Of a DNA stretch of 64,000 bases, positions 35,023 to 42,773 are shown piece by piece. The translations under genes and the position numbers were made by a program. The DNA is taken from NCBI RefSeq assembly GCF_010882175.1, contig NZ_WKLH01000002.1, positions 744,001 to 808,000 on the forward strand, given 5' to 3'. The stretch's first letter is position 1; each line of letters opens with the position of its first letter. The notes below the pieces were generated by a model, which was not told the DNA's origin, made no database searches, and saw nothing but the letters and a program-made list of their open reading frames with translations. This DNA comes from Mangrovibacterium lignilyticum. GTDB taxonomy: Bacteria; Bacteroidota; Bacteroidia; Bacteroidales; Prolixibacteraceae.

Positions 35023-36221
35023 ACAACTGCTTTTTGTTTCCAGACTTCCATAAATACATCGCGGATTTCATCCTTGAGTTTTCCAATATCGTTATTATTC
35101 AGAAAGTCCCACCCCAGCCATTTCACCGGTTCGGGAAGGGTGTTTTTGACATCGGGATGGATGGCCGGGAAAAAACGACTCACCAGCAGTTCACCGGTTT
35201 CCTTCGACAACAGGAAGTTCAGCAACGAGCAGTGTTTCTCCATGGCCGATTTCCGCACCATCATAAACACAGGGCTGGCAATCGCACCGTCAGTGGGCCA
35301 AAGCAATTTCACGTTCGGGTTCTTTATTTTCTTTGCAAAGAAATAAGGCATAATATAAATCGTCGCAGCATCGTCCCCACCCTTATCTGCGAGCTTCACC
35401 ATCTCTGCAGGGTGTTTACCGGTCCTGATATTTTGAGCCATTTGCCGGATGGCATAAAAACCATGCTCCTTGTAGAAAGGCAGCATGATCGCATTACAGA
35501 AGAAATCGTCCTCCCCCCGCATGATAATCTCATCGGTAAAGGCTTCAGACAACAAATCGGACCACACTTCAGGGATTGGCGTGTTACCCAAACGTTCAGT
35601 ATCAACGGCCATCACCAACATATTTGCCGTCAGCATGGTGTAGTTGCCCGACGGATCGGCAAAACCCGACTTCTCCAAATACGGGTTGGGCGTGTAGGGT
35701 GTAAAGGTTTCGAAAATGCCTTTCCCCACAAAGCGCTCCTGAAACGGACGGTGAAAGAAGTTATTGACATCGGAAGCCAGCATAATCTCCGGCAACTCAT
35801 CGGCCGACGAAACATGATCCAACATCGGGTAATACGACAGCTCGTGATTCACATTCCCTTCCGTCAGGTAATCCAAACCGGCATACGCTTCGGGATGATC
35901 CAAAATATGGCTTTCCAAAAAATCTTTAAACGGATTGCGCAGTCCGCAAGGCAACATGGCCATAAAGTGTAACTCATGAATGGCCTTCTCTTCAGTCGAA
36001 ACCGCTGCGCCCTGGCTTAACTGTTCGTTCAGCATGCCCAGGAAAGCCTCAACATCGATGTTTGCAGAACGCAACAATGTCCCCAGTCGGGTAAACCGGC
36101 CTATCTTCTTCAGGCTTTCGGGCTTGAAGTAACTGGCAAACCCACTTTTTTCAAATTGAGGAATTAAATCGGGATACTGATCTGCAATTGTTTGAATGGT
36201 ATCGTTTTGGGTGATCGGCAT
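35019..36221 (-). CDS. Cytosolic solute-binding-protein-like protein with DUF1858-like N-terminus
   Basis: The chosen start is ATG 36221 (MPITQNDTIQ), giving 400 residues; the frame to 36311 adds a non-conserved stretch across the promoter. Residues 1-65 resemble DUF1858 (TIQTIADQYPDLIPQFEKSG, later IDVEAFLGMLNEQL). The remainder looks like an iron-type periplasmic binding protein of ABC importers (LPEIMLASDVNNFF, GVGK-like FVGKGIFETF, WSDLLSEAFTDEIIMRGEDD, LLWPTDGAIASPVFMMVRKS). There is no signal peptide or lipobox, so it should be cytosolic, which is odd for this fold. It is the first gene of the four-gene operon. It probably binds a small anion, metal complex or cofactor. Confidence 0.75.
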   Translation of the reverse strand: MPITQNDTIQTIADQYPDLIPQFEKSGFASYFKPESLKKIGRFTRLGTLLRSANIDVEAFLGMLNEQLSQGAAVSTEEKAIHELHFMAMLPCGLRNPFKDFLESHILDHPEAYAGLDYLTEGNVNHELSYYPMLDHVSSADELPEIMLASDVNNFFHRPFQERFVGKGIFETFTPYTPNPYLEKSGFADPSGNYTMLTANMLVMAVDTERLGNTPIPEVWSDLLSEAFTDEIIMRGEDDFFCNAIMLPFYKEHGFYAIRQMAQNIRTGKHPAEMVKLADKGGDDAATIYIMPYFFAKKIKNPNVKLLWPTDGAIASPVFMMVRKSAMEKHCSLLNFLLSKETGELLVSRFFPAIHPDVKNTLPEPVKWLGWDFLNNNDIGKLKDEIRDVFMEVWKQKAVV

Positions 36222-36241
36222 ATCTATTGGTATTTTATATT

Positions 36242-36249
36242 CAAATATA
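36242..36249 (-). promoter_or_regulatory. Probable -7 box of the four-gene operon
   Basis: Minus-strand TATATTTG fits TAnnTTTG about 21 bases before the ATG at 36221. A short hairpin (AAGGAAA/TTTCCTT, 36259-36277) covers the region where the -33 box should be, and no TTTG is seen there. The rest of the gap up to the transposase at 36648 shows no supported gene. Confidence 0.4.
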
Positions 36250-36647
36250 AGGACGAATAAGGAAACTAAATTTCCTTCCTGATTTTGTTTTTCAGTCGGT
36301 GTCAATGTCAAATCTTGTTATTCACCCAACAGATAACGCACCAAAAACGCATCCTTGCAAAAGGCTATCTGATGATCAATCGATTACAATTCCTCAGTTT
36401 TCAAAATCATACATTTTGGTAGGATTTCGAAAGATCGAATCAACTGAAATGTCGGTTTCTGAATTCGATAGCCATGCTATTCATTTCGACGATGACGGAA
36501 GGACTTCTTACAATTGTTCAAGCCCGTTCACAATCGCTTAAACACGACTCTTCATTCTGAATAAAACCACCTTTTTTACATGGAAAAACGGCTAAAAATC
36601 CGTAACTTATTAATCGATTAACTCCTTAGCCCATAAACCAACTGACG

Positions 36648-37121
36648 ATGAAACCTGCATCTTATTCGCAATTGTATATTCACATCATTTTTGCTGTGGG
36701 TAATCAAAATGCATCCATAACCCCCGCCATCCGCAAACATATATTCATGTACCTGGATGCAACGATTACACAAATGGGACACAAGTCGATTATTGTTAAC
36801 GGGACGTCCAATCACGTTCACCTGTTCTTTGGTTTGAATCCCAATAAATCCATTTCGGAGACTGTTCTTGATCTCAAACAAAATTCGGCCCTTTTTATCA
36901 ATGAGGCCAAGCTTTGCCCGGATCAGTTTTACTGGCAAGCGGGTTATGGAGCCTTTTCATACAGCCATTCGAACGTTGTTCCGATTTATTACTACATTTT
37001 AAACCAACATATTCATCACCGCACGAAAAGCTTTCGGGAAGAATACATCTGCATTCTCGAAAAGTTTGAAATCAATTATGATGAGCGTTACCTGTTTGAT
37101 TTTTGGGATCAGGCTGAATAG
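36648..37121 (+). CDS. IS200/REP-type Y1 (HUH) transposase
   Basis: A 157-residue single-strand DNA transposase of the Y1 family. The metal-binding HUH motif is NHVHLFF (His 56 and 58). The nucleophilic Tyr is probably Y116 in VPIYYYILNQHIHH, and the C-terminal part FREEYICILEKFEI...DFWDQ is typical of Bacteroidota members. No TnpB partner is present, so it is an IS200-like element or a domesticated REP-associated transposase. REP-like palindromes are scattered 2-7 kb away. Possible short hairpins flank it (ACGG/CCGT near 36588-36603) but element ends are not certain. Confidence 0.9.
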   Translation: MKPASYSQLYIHIIFAVGNQNASITPAIRKHIFMYLDATITQMGHKSIIVNGTSNHVHLFFGLNPNKSISETVLDLKQNSALFINEAKLCPDQFYWQAGYGAFSYSHSNVVPIYYYILNQHIHHRTKSFREEYICILEKFEINYDERYLFDFWDQAE

Positions 37122-37428
37122 CAATCTTACTTTTTTTGTTTAGCCAACAAGGACTGCTTCCCACTAAACCAGGATTTGCACGCACCGCTGTCTTCCGTAC
37201 CAAGGGCGCATAACATCAACACAGGACAACTGTGAGCAATCTTTCCCGCTCCTCCACCGACCAAACAAAACACCGGAGGTAACTTATCGTTCTATTTTAC
37301 GTTAAAAAAAATTATTAGCAATTCGATAAATACAATTGGTAGTTGGAAGGACCTGCGGTTGGATTGAGGGGAGAGCTGTGACTCCGCTATCAGCTGAAGT
37401 AACTGTTGAACTTCACTGGTGATAAAAA
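37122..37428. other. Intergenic gap without visible feature
   Basis: Between the transposase and the Crp-like gene I find no open frame with coding character and no clear promoter or strong hairpin. It may hold the right end of the IS200-like element. Confidence 0.4.
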
Positions 37429-38085
37429 ATGAAAAAGCAACCTCGTTTGGACTTAACTGAGCTGCTTAACAGGTGTCATCGCGATCCAACGATCCCGAAA
37501 ACATTTATGAGCGAATACTTGCCGCTATTGCTTCCCCGCTTTAGCGAGCTGGAGATACTGGCTAAACACGAACTGCAACAACTCTTTAACTTTCACCGGT
37601 GTAAACGGCAGACATGCCTGCAAAAGATCGATAAGCCCTGGTCGCACCTTTGGTTAATCGAAAAAGGGATTGCCTGTTCCGAGATTCCAACCAGCCAGGG
37701 AAACGTTATCCGCGAGTTCTATTTTCCCGGACAGTTCGTGAGTAACCTGAATGCCTATAAAATAAACCGGCGGAGCAGGGTGCAGATTAAAGCGCTGACC
37801 AAACTGAGCTACTGGTCGATCCATTACAGCGACGTGCTGTACTGTTTGAATACATACCAACCGGCCCGCGAAATTATTGAGCAGTTTAGTTGCTGTTACA
37901 ACGAATGGCAAAACGAATTACTGCTGTGCATGAAATCGCTTACCCCCAAAGAACATTACCTGTACCTGAAAGATCATTTTCCGCAGTACTTCCTGCTAAT
38001 CAAGCTGAGATACCTGGCCTCTTATCTAAAGGTGTCTGATGCCACCTTGTACCGCCTGATGAGTGAGGACGAAGATGGGGAGTAA
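37429..38085 (+). CDS. Crp/Fnr-family-like transcription regulator
   Basis: A 218-residue protein whose middle part resembles the cyclic-nucleotide-binding barrel of Bacteroidota Crp-like regulators (LWLIEKGIACSEI, NVIREFYFPGQFVSN, SYWSIHYSDVLYCL). A dimerisation helix follows and a shortened C-terminal helix-turn-helix (IKLRYLASYLKVSDATLYRL). It is compact, ends soon after the recognition helix, and has no conserved phosphate-binding cassette, so a cNMP ligand is doubtful. No clear target gene adjoins it: the converging minus-strand frame and the repeat array follow. Confidence 0.75.
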   Translation: MKKQPRLDLTELLNRCHRDPTIPKTFMSEYLPLLLPRFSELEILAKHELQQLFNFHRCKRQTCLQKIDKPWSHLWLIEKGIACSEIPTSQGNVIREFYFPGQFVSNLNAYKINRRSRVQIKALTKLSYWSIHYSDVLYCLNTYQPAREIIEQFSCCYNEWQNELLLCMKSLTPKEHYLYLKDHFPQYFLLIKLRYLASYLKVSDATLYRLMSEDEDGE

Positions 38086-38103
38086 GGAGCTTCGCCCCCG
38101 TAT

Positions 38104-38325
38104 TTAACCATATACCATTAAACCAGCCTGTTTTTCAATCAAATGAACGATTTTTCGCATGCTTTCTTTTCGGAACTTGCTGTAACCAATTCGAAATGAA
38201 TGGCATTCGTTCTTTGACAGATTGATGATAAAAAATAACTGTTCATCACCGCCTCGGTCGATAAAAACACAAAAATCAGGCAAATTTTGGTGAGTATTGT
38301 CGCATAACTCGCGAGTTAACTCAAA
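38104..38325 (-). pseudogene. ATG-less reading frame that runs out of the 21-bp repeat array
   Basis: The minus strand is open for 73 codons from 38325 to a TAA at 38104-38106. The first codons are repeat units (ELTRELCDN); the rest reads LPDFCVFIDRGGDEQLFFII, then a part with KNECHSFRIGYSKFRKE and MRKIVHLIEKQAGLMVYG. Composition and order look like genuine protein. The only possible starts are a TTG near 38282 or an internal ATG; upstream the same frame continues through the array but is cut by TAA in several units. It may be a gene remnant whose 5' part was replaced by the array, or a gene with a non-standard start. I do not recognise the family. Confidence 0.45.
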
Positions 38326-38486
38326 TTACTCGCGAGTTAAGTCAAATTACCCGCGAGTAATGTCACAATACTCGCGAGTTAAATGAAATTACTCGCGAGT
38401 ATTGTCGCTTAACTTGCCAATCAAATCAAATTACTCGCGAGTAATCGCACATTACCCGCGAGTTAAGTCAACTAACTCGTGAGTAT
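38284..38486. repeat. 21-bp-period array of 14-bp palindromes
   Basis: Nine 14-bp units, best form TTACTCGCGAGTAA, begin at 38305, 38326, 38347, 38368, 38389, 38410, 38431, 38452 and 38473, exactly 21 bases apart with 7-base spacers. Unit six (38410) is decayed but keeps the register, and a half unit lies at 38284. CGCG cores are preserved in seven of nine. Spacers are similar to each other, so this is not CRISPR. On the minus strand the period equals seven codons (T-R-E-L/Y/stop). The spacing of two helical turns puts all sites on one DNA face. Confidence 0.92.
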
Positions 38487-38498
38487 TGAGACCAGATA

Positions 38499-38525
38499 GA
38501 GAGTGTCCAAAAAAGTGTGTAAATG
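38499..38525. mobile_element. Possible insertion-sequence terminal repeat remnant
   Basis: The segment GAGAGTGTCCAAAAAAGTG and what follows resembles the terminal inverted repeats of IS256-like elements of Bacteroidota. No transposase of that family and no partner repeat were found, so this is a tentative remnant. Confidence 0.3.
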
Positions 38526-38627
38526 AGTTAGCCCCTGATAGGTTACCGTTTTTATTCGCCCGCAGCTTAATCGAACAGCAGGAAAAGTGCCTGAAATTCG
38601 CCCTTAAAGATACAAAGCTTAAAAATA

Positions 38628-39254
38628 ATGACAGCTTATAGTGTATCCAGGAATTTCTCATCCAACAAACTCACCAATGCCGGTTTAAGCGTTTTTGCCG
38701 GTAGTGTGAAGGAAAAGATGACGGCCAACCCCAATTTTGTCACCCCCGTGCCAACGCTCGAAGAGCTGACAGCAGCGCTCGATGCTTATGATACAGCATT
38801 GGACCAGGCACGTGATCGCGGCACATTGGCTACATCCGTTAAAAATGATAAAAAAGACGCACTGATTGTTGTCCTCAAAGCCCTGGCCGACTATGTTGAT
38901 GAAACCAGCGGCGGCGACCGGACCATTATTCTTAGTAGTGGTTTCGAGTTGACTAAACCCCGCTCAACAATTGGCCCTCTACCGCGTGCTACCGGTTTGG
39001 TAGTCGAAGCCGGAGACGGACGCGGCTCTCTGAAACTCTCTTGTGATGTATTACACAATGCCCGTGCTTACCTGTTTCAATACACCGATGCTCCATTGAC
39101 TGCCGAAAGCATCTGGCGCGAAACAACAAACACCAGGCATATAATCCAAATTGATAACCTCACTCCGGGGAAGGAATACGTGTTCCGCGCTGCTTATGCC
39201 GGCTCCAACCCTTCCCGCAAATGGAGTGATCCGGTTAACAGCTACGTTCTCTAA
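38628..39254 (+). CDS. Fibronectin type III domain protein
   Basis: A 208-residue protein of a type frequent in Bacteroidota. The N-terminal half is a helical region (VKEKMTANPNFVTPVPTLEE, ALDAYDTALDQARDRG, LIVVLKALADYVDETSGGDR, LSSGFELTKPRS). The C-terminal half is a fibronectin-III-like beta sandwich (LVVEAGDGRGSLKLSCDVLH, LTPGKEYVFRAAYAGSNPSR). There is no signal peptide, so the location is uncertain. It lies beside the repeat array and a possible IS end. The function is unknown. Confidence 0.8.
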   Translation: MTAYSVSRNFSSNKLTNAGLSVFAGSVKEKMTANPNFVTPVPTLEELTAALDAYDTALDQARDRGTLATSVKNDKKDALIVVLKALADYVDETSGGDRTIILSSGFELTKPRSTIGPLPRATGLVVEAGDGRGSLKLSCDVLHNARAYLFQYTDAPLTAESIWRETTNTRHIIQIDNLTPGKEYVFRAAYAGSNPSRKWSDPVNSYVL

Positions 39255-39370
39255 GCCGTTCCCGAACGAACAGCTACTACGCAGGCACTTTTTCTTTTTT
39301 TATCCATCTGTTACTGTAAACGCGAGTTCCGTGTTTTTAACTCAGCCCCCTAAAACCAACAACATGCTCG

Positions 39371-39412
39371 TCCCGGTCTGCTGCCAGGCAGGTCTCTCGC
39401 TTTAGAGCGGGA
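39371..39412. repeat. REP-like hairpin
   Basis: TCCCG (39371) and CGGGA (39408-39412) close a segment that contains CTGCCAGGCAG and CGCTTTAGAGCG palindromes. It lies in the 39255-39614 gap, which holds no visible gene and becomes strongly AT-rich after about 39430. Confidence 0.5.
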
Positions 39413-39614
39413 TAAAAGGGTGAGTCCTGCTTAACAAGAATCATTCTAATTTAATGCTGATTATTATCAAATTATCAACTCGGGTTATCAATATCAAATA
39501 TTATTGGTAATTTGGGAAATGCCTTTAATGAAAGGGACAAAAGGTGTACAATAAACTCAAAATAAGAAAATATTGTGTGGTTTTTTACACATATAAATTA
39601 GTAACTAATTTGAA

Positions 39615-40154
39615 ATGAGACTAACTTTTACAATATTAATCTTGCTTTTGTCCTTCCAGAATTTGTTCAGTCAAGCTGATAGTGCATTTATTGTTTTGGA
39701 TTTTGGAGACCATGTAGATACAATTGGAAAATACAAAATACCATACTCAAAAACGTATTACTACAAAGCTGATTTAACTCCTTGGGCAACGCTCAAAGAC
39801 AGTGGTTCATACAATGGACAAAACGAAAAAATTGGTTTTTGGAGAGAATACCCGATTGACACAACGGTATTAAATTCAAATACTAATATCAGAACACGAA
39901 CATCTTTATCAGAGATTTATAAACCAAAGATTGTCAAACTAGAAGGGAAATATCTTAACGGAGAGAAAGAGGGTATTTGGAAAAAATATAGTGCAAATAT
40001 TCGTACACGACCGTTCTTTTGGAGTCTTGAAACGACGACTGAATATAAAGACAATATGAAAAATGGAGAAAAAATAGATTTTGACCCTTTCTCAAAAGAC
40101 ACAACAATGATCATTATTTATAAAAATGACGAGCCGATAAAGCAAATAAAATAA
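39615..40154 (+). CDS. Secreted MORN-like repeat protein
   Basis: A 179-residue protein with a signal peptide (LTFTILILLLSFQNLFSQ). Repeats of the toxin-antitoxin-antidote/MORN-like kind are visible: LKDSGSYNGQNEKIGFWREY and LEGKYLNGEKEGIWKKYSAN, later YKDNMKNGEK. Such proteins are common in Bacteroidota and act at the cell surface or periplasm; no enzyme function is known. Base use is clearly more AT-rich than in the flanking genes, as for the next gene, suggesting recent transfer of both together. Confidence 0.7.
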   Translation: MRLTFTILILLLSFQNLFSQADSAFIVLDFGDHVDTIGKYKIPYSKTYYYKADLTPWATLKDSGSYNGQNEKIGFWREYPIDTTVLNSNTNIRTRTSLSEIYKPKIVKLEGKYLNGEKEGIWKKYSANIRTRPFFWSLETTTEYKDNMKNGEKIDFDPFSKDTTMIIIYKNDEPIKQIK

Positions 40155-40210
40155 AAACGGGTTACAACTTACAAGTGACCGTTACAAACCAATTTGAAAA
40201 GAAAAGATAA

Positions 40211-40729
40211 ATGAATCATTTATTATCTGAGAAATTAATTAAGCTTGAGACGATATCTTCCAATATAAGATCGTCAATAATTGACAGGACAATAACAATA
40301 GAGGCGATAATATCAGAGTTACTAATCAATCTTCTATCAACTGAAAAGACTAGACAGTCAATAGACAAATATCTATTTTCAGACACACTAACATTTGACC
40401 AAAAAATTAAACTTTTTAACTCTTTAAGAAAAGCAAATATCTTTGATTTTCATGGAAATGGTAAAGACATCGGAAAAAACTTAGATTTTATTAAAAATCT
40501 AAGGAATACGATGGCTCATTCAATGCTTAATTCATCAGATGAGTTTTTAGAAAAAACAGATTTGAAAACAATTGAATATGTCTCATTCACGGATAAGGGA
40601 ACAATAACCGTTAGAATAATAATAGAAAGCGATGTTGAGAATCAAAACGATAAAGAATATGGAGAAAATCTAATCGCTATCAGAATCAATTACCTTATCG
40701 ACATCCTCAATACGTTCAAGAAGGCTTGA
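40211..40729 (+). CDS. HEPN/MltR-like protein
   Basis: A 172-residue helical protein. After an N-terminal helical pair (IISELLINLLSTEKTRQSID) the middle has FDQKIKLFNSLRKANIFDF and then LDFIKNLRNTMAHS. R-N-T-M-A-H is the Rx4H motif of HEPN domains, and the surroundings resemble the MltR/DUF4145 group. HEPN proteins act as RNases or toxins in defence and toxin-antitoxin systems, or as non-catalytic adaptors. No nucleotidyltransferase antitoxin is adjacent; the partner could be the upstream secreted protein only by chance. It shares the AT-rich composition of that gene. Confidence 0.6.
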   Translation: MNHLLSEKLIKLETISSNIRSSIIDRTITIEAIISELLINLLSTEKTRQSIDKYLFSDTLTFDQKIKLFNSLRKANIFDFHGNGKDIGKNLDFIKNLRNTMAHSMLNSSDEFLEKTDLKTIEYVSFTDKGTITVRIIIESDVENQNDKEYGENLIAIRINYLIDILNTFKKA

Positions 40730-40780
40730 TCTACTTAATGTAAGACAAATAATACCTCACCTAGAGAAAGAACTGATGCT

Positions 40781-40882
40781 GCGGATTTAGAATAGCCGCT
40801 CTTCAGGACATGTCAATACTGACCGGCTGTTTAAACAGGATGACAAATCCGGAGTTACAAAGGATCGGATTATAAATCCTGT
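40781..40882. repeat. REP-like palindromic repeat, copy 1
   Basis: CTGATGCTGCGGATTTAGAA begins here and is followed by a nested hairpin: ACAGGAT (40835) with ATCCTGT (40876) outside, AATCCG (40846) with CGGATT (40866) inside, and equal 4-base internal loops. Similar segments occur near 41595 and 43340. The rest of the 40730-41070 gap holds no gene. Confidence 0.6.
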
Positions 40883-41070
40883 CCGGCAAGCGTGCGGTGC
40901 ATTGTCTCCGCTCCTCTCCCGGCGGTCCCGTTTTATCTCACACTGAGGCTCTTCGAAATCCGTGCCGCAACTTGGACCATCCATTGTGCGTAATGCTGAA
41001 CAACGAAATGGCATTAAAAATGGGGTGGCCGAAAACCAACCAGAGTAGGCAAGTCACTAAATCTGATAAA

Positions 41071-41577
41071 ATGGAAACAACATCAAAAATCGTAACACTT
41101 TTGGCTACAGCACTTGTTTTATCTACGCTATTGAGTTGCAGTCAGCAAAGTAAAGATTCTAAAGTCGCAGAACTGCCCCAATCAGCAACTGTTGAAGAGC
41201 TCGGACAAATGAACAGAGATTTTGCAAAGGCCTTAACGGCAAAAGATGCGTTGGCAGCGGCTAATCTTTATGACGAGAATGCTTCCCTACTACCTCCCAA
41301 CGAGCCTATCGTTACAGGGCGTACCAACATACAAGCCTATTGGCAAGGTGCCATCGATGCGGGTATTATTGATGCATCCGTAAAAACAATTGATGCAAAA
41401 AGCAATGGCGATTTAGCTTATGAGATTGGAACATTTACATTGCGTTTTTCCGGGGCAGCGAATGATACAATCGTGGAGGTCGGGAAATACACCGAAATAT
41501 TAAAACGAAACGAGGAAGGCAAGTGGATTTCAACCTATGGCATGTGGAGTAGTAATGACCCCGTACCAACTGAATAA
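41071..41577 (+). CDS. SnoaL/DUF4440-like (NTF2-fold) lipoprotein
   Basis: The start is ATG 41071, directly before a lipoprotein signal (IVTLLATALVLSTLLSCSQ, Cys near 25); the frame to 40897 covers REP-like DNA. The 168 residues carry an NTF2-like fold of the DUF4440/SgcJ kind: MNRDFAKALTAKDALAAANL, YDENASLLPPNEPIVTGRTN, IQAYWQGAIDAG and GKYTEILKRNEEGKWISTYG. Members are small-molecule enzymes or binding proteins of unknown role. It stands alone between two REP-like copies. Confidence 0.85.
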   Translation: METTSKIVTLLATALVLSTLLSCSQQSKDSKVAELPQSATVEELGQMNRDFAKALTAKDALAAANLYDENASLLPPNEPIVTGRTNIQAYWQGAIDAGIIDASVKTIDAKSNGDLAYEIGTFTLRFSGAANDTIVEVGKYTEILKRNEEGKWISTYGMWSSNDPVPTE

Positions 41578-41594
41578 AGGCACATGTCCACCGA

Positions 41595-41705
41595 TGCTAA
41601 TTCTATTATCTTATAACAGTAAGACCGCCTCCGCTCGTCAGGATTTGAAATCCGCCCCGTGTTAACATTGGATTAGTAATCTTAGCTGGCGCAGCTTTGT
41701 AATCC
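41595..41705. repeat. REP-like palindromic repeat, copy 2
   Basis: It contains GATGCTAATTCTATTATCTT and AACAGTAAGACCGC, matching copy 3 (AATTCTGCTATCTTTAAACA, CAGTAAAACCGC), then the perfect palindrome GGATTTGAAATCC (41641-41653) and a hairpin GGATTA...TAATCC (41670-41705). Confidence 0.6.
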
Positions 41706-41825
41706 TGCTTAAGCAGAACGGTTCTATATTTCGCTTAATCCTTGATTCACAGATTGAATACAGATTGGGCAAACCAAAACAATTTGTAATTTAGACAGCT
41801 GACTCGACGAACTAAATTACAGCTT

Positions 41826-42701
41826 ATGAAACAACTAACGCTACTCTGCTGCCTGCTGTTTTCAATCGAACTGCTGGCCCAACTTCCCCCCGAACACCCC
41901 TTGTATCCCAATGGTATTGCCGACAATCCGGTCAGCTATCCGGAGCCGGAACTATTTGTCGACTCGGGTGTCCCCAGCCAATCGCTCTCCGGTTTAAACC
42001 GCGTTTACCGGTACGTTACCGAACCAGGCTATATGCTCTTTCCGGCGAATCAGGAACTAAACCGGCACCTTGCCGTCGTTATTTTTCCAGGTGGCGGCTT
42101 GCGCAATGTGTGGTTGGATAAAGAAGGGACCGACATTGCCTTGTGGCTCAGCCAACAAGGAATCACCTGTATGGTTGTGAAATACCGAACCAACTGGCGG
42201 GACGAAGATGACGACTGGATCATCGACTTTGACGACTACAAAGGGGCGGTGTACCAGGATGCTCGCACGAGTATGTTAATGATGAAGTCGCTGGCCGACA
42301 GTTTAGACTTCGATGTCAATAAGGTTGGTATGATGGGCTTTTCGGCCGGTGGCTGGTTAGCCGAGCGTGTTACGTATAAATATTACGAAGGCGACTATGA
42401 ATGGAACCCGGCCTTTGTGGCACTGATTTATCATGGGAACAACATCAAACTGATCAGGAATGCCGACAACCCGGAAAAGCTTCCTCCGTTCTTTATGGCC
42501 ATCGCTCAAAACGACGAGAAACTACCAATGAATAAAGTCATCCCCTATTTAAAGATGGTCGCAAAGGAAGTGCCTCATTCCGAATTATGGATTTATCCGG
42601 ATGGTCACCACGGTTTTGGACTGGCGTACGATGAACAACAGGAAGTCTCGAACTGGAAAAAAGCCTTTGTCCATTGGGTGGATCAATTTAGACAGGAATA
42701 A
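41826..42701 (+). CDS. Secreted alpha/beta-hydrolase, carbohydrate-esterase-like
   Basis: A 291-residue esterase-type protein with a signal peptide (LTLLCCLLFSIELLAQ). The oxyanion region is VVIFPGGGLRN, the nucleophile Ser is in MGFSAGGWLA, the Asp is probably in AQNDEKLP and the His in DGHHGFGLAYDE. Bacteroidota proteins of this kind remove acetyl or feruloyl groups from plant polysaccharides; a deacetylase of pectin or xylan would fit the window. It is not in a Sus operon here, so the substrate is uncertain. Confidence 0.85.
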   Translation: MKQLTLLCCLLFSIELLAQLPPEHPLYPNGIADNPVSYPEPELFVDSGVPSQSLSGLNRVYRYVTEPGYMLFPANQELNRHLAVVIFPGGGLRNVWLDKEGTDIALWLSQQGITCMVVKYRTNWRDEDDDWIIDFDDYKGAVYQDARTSMLMMKSLADSLDFDVNKVGMMGFSAGGWLAERVTYKYYEGDYEWNPAFVALIYHGNNIKLIRNADNPEKLPPFFMAIAQNDEKLPMNKVIPYLKMVAKEVPHSELWIYPDGHHGFGLAYDEQQEVSNWKKAFVHWVDQFRQE

Positions 42702-42773
42702 CCGGATTCCTCTCCTGCCCCTAAGGATTTGGAATGCCAACGATGTTGTACCAGAAGCAACAGGAGCTACCTG

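Noticed and set aside
34962-35972. 336-codon plus-strand open frame
   Set aside because: It is antisense to the SBP-like gene, which overlaps its partner genes correctly and has family features.
32822-36221. Ordinary iron ABC importer
   Set aside because: There is no permease gene, the binding protein lacks an export signal, and a methyltransferase and a GTPase lie inside the operon.
36299-36541. 80-codon plus-strand open frame before the transposase
   Set aside because: No domain, no signal peptide, no conserved-looking segment; probably a chance frame.
38284-38486. CRISPR array
   Set aside because: Repeats are 14 bases, spacers 7 bases and similar to each other, and no cas genes are present.
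40897-41070. N-terminal extension of the NTF2-like lipoprotein
   Set aside because: The extension is not protein-like, follows the REP-like DNA, and would bury the lipoprotein signal.
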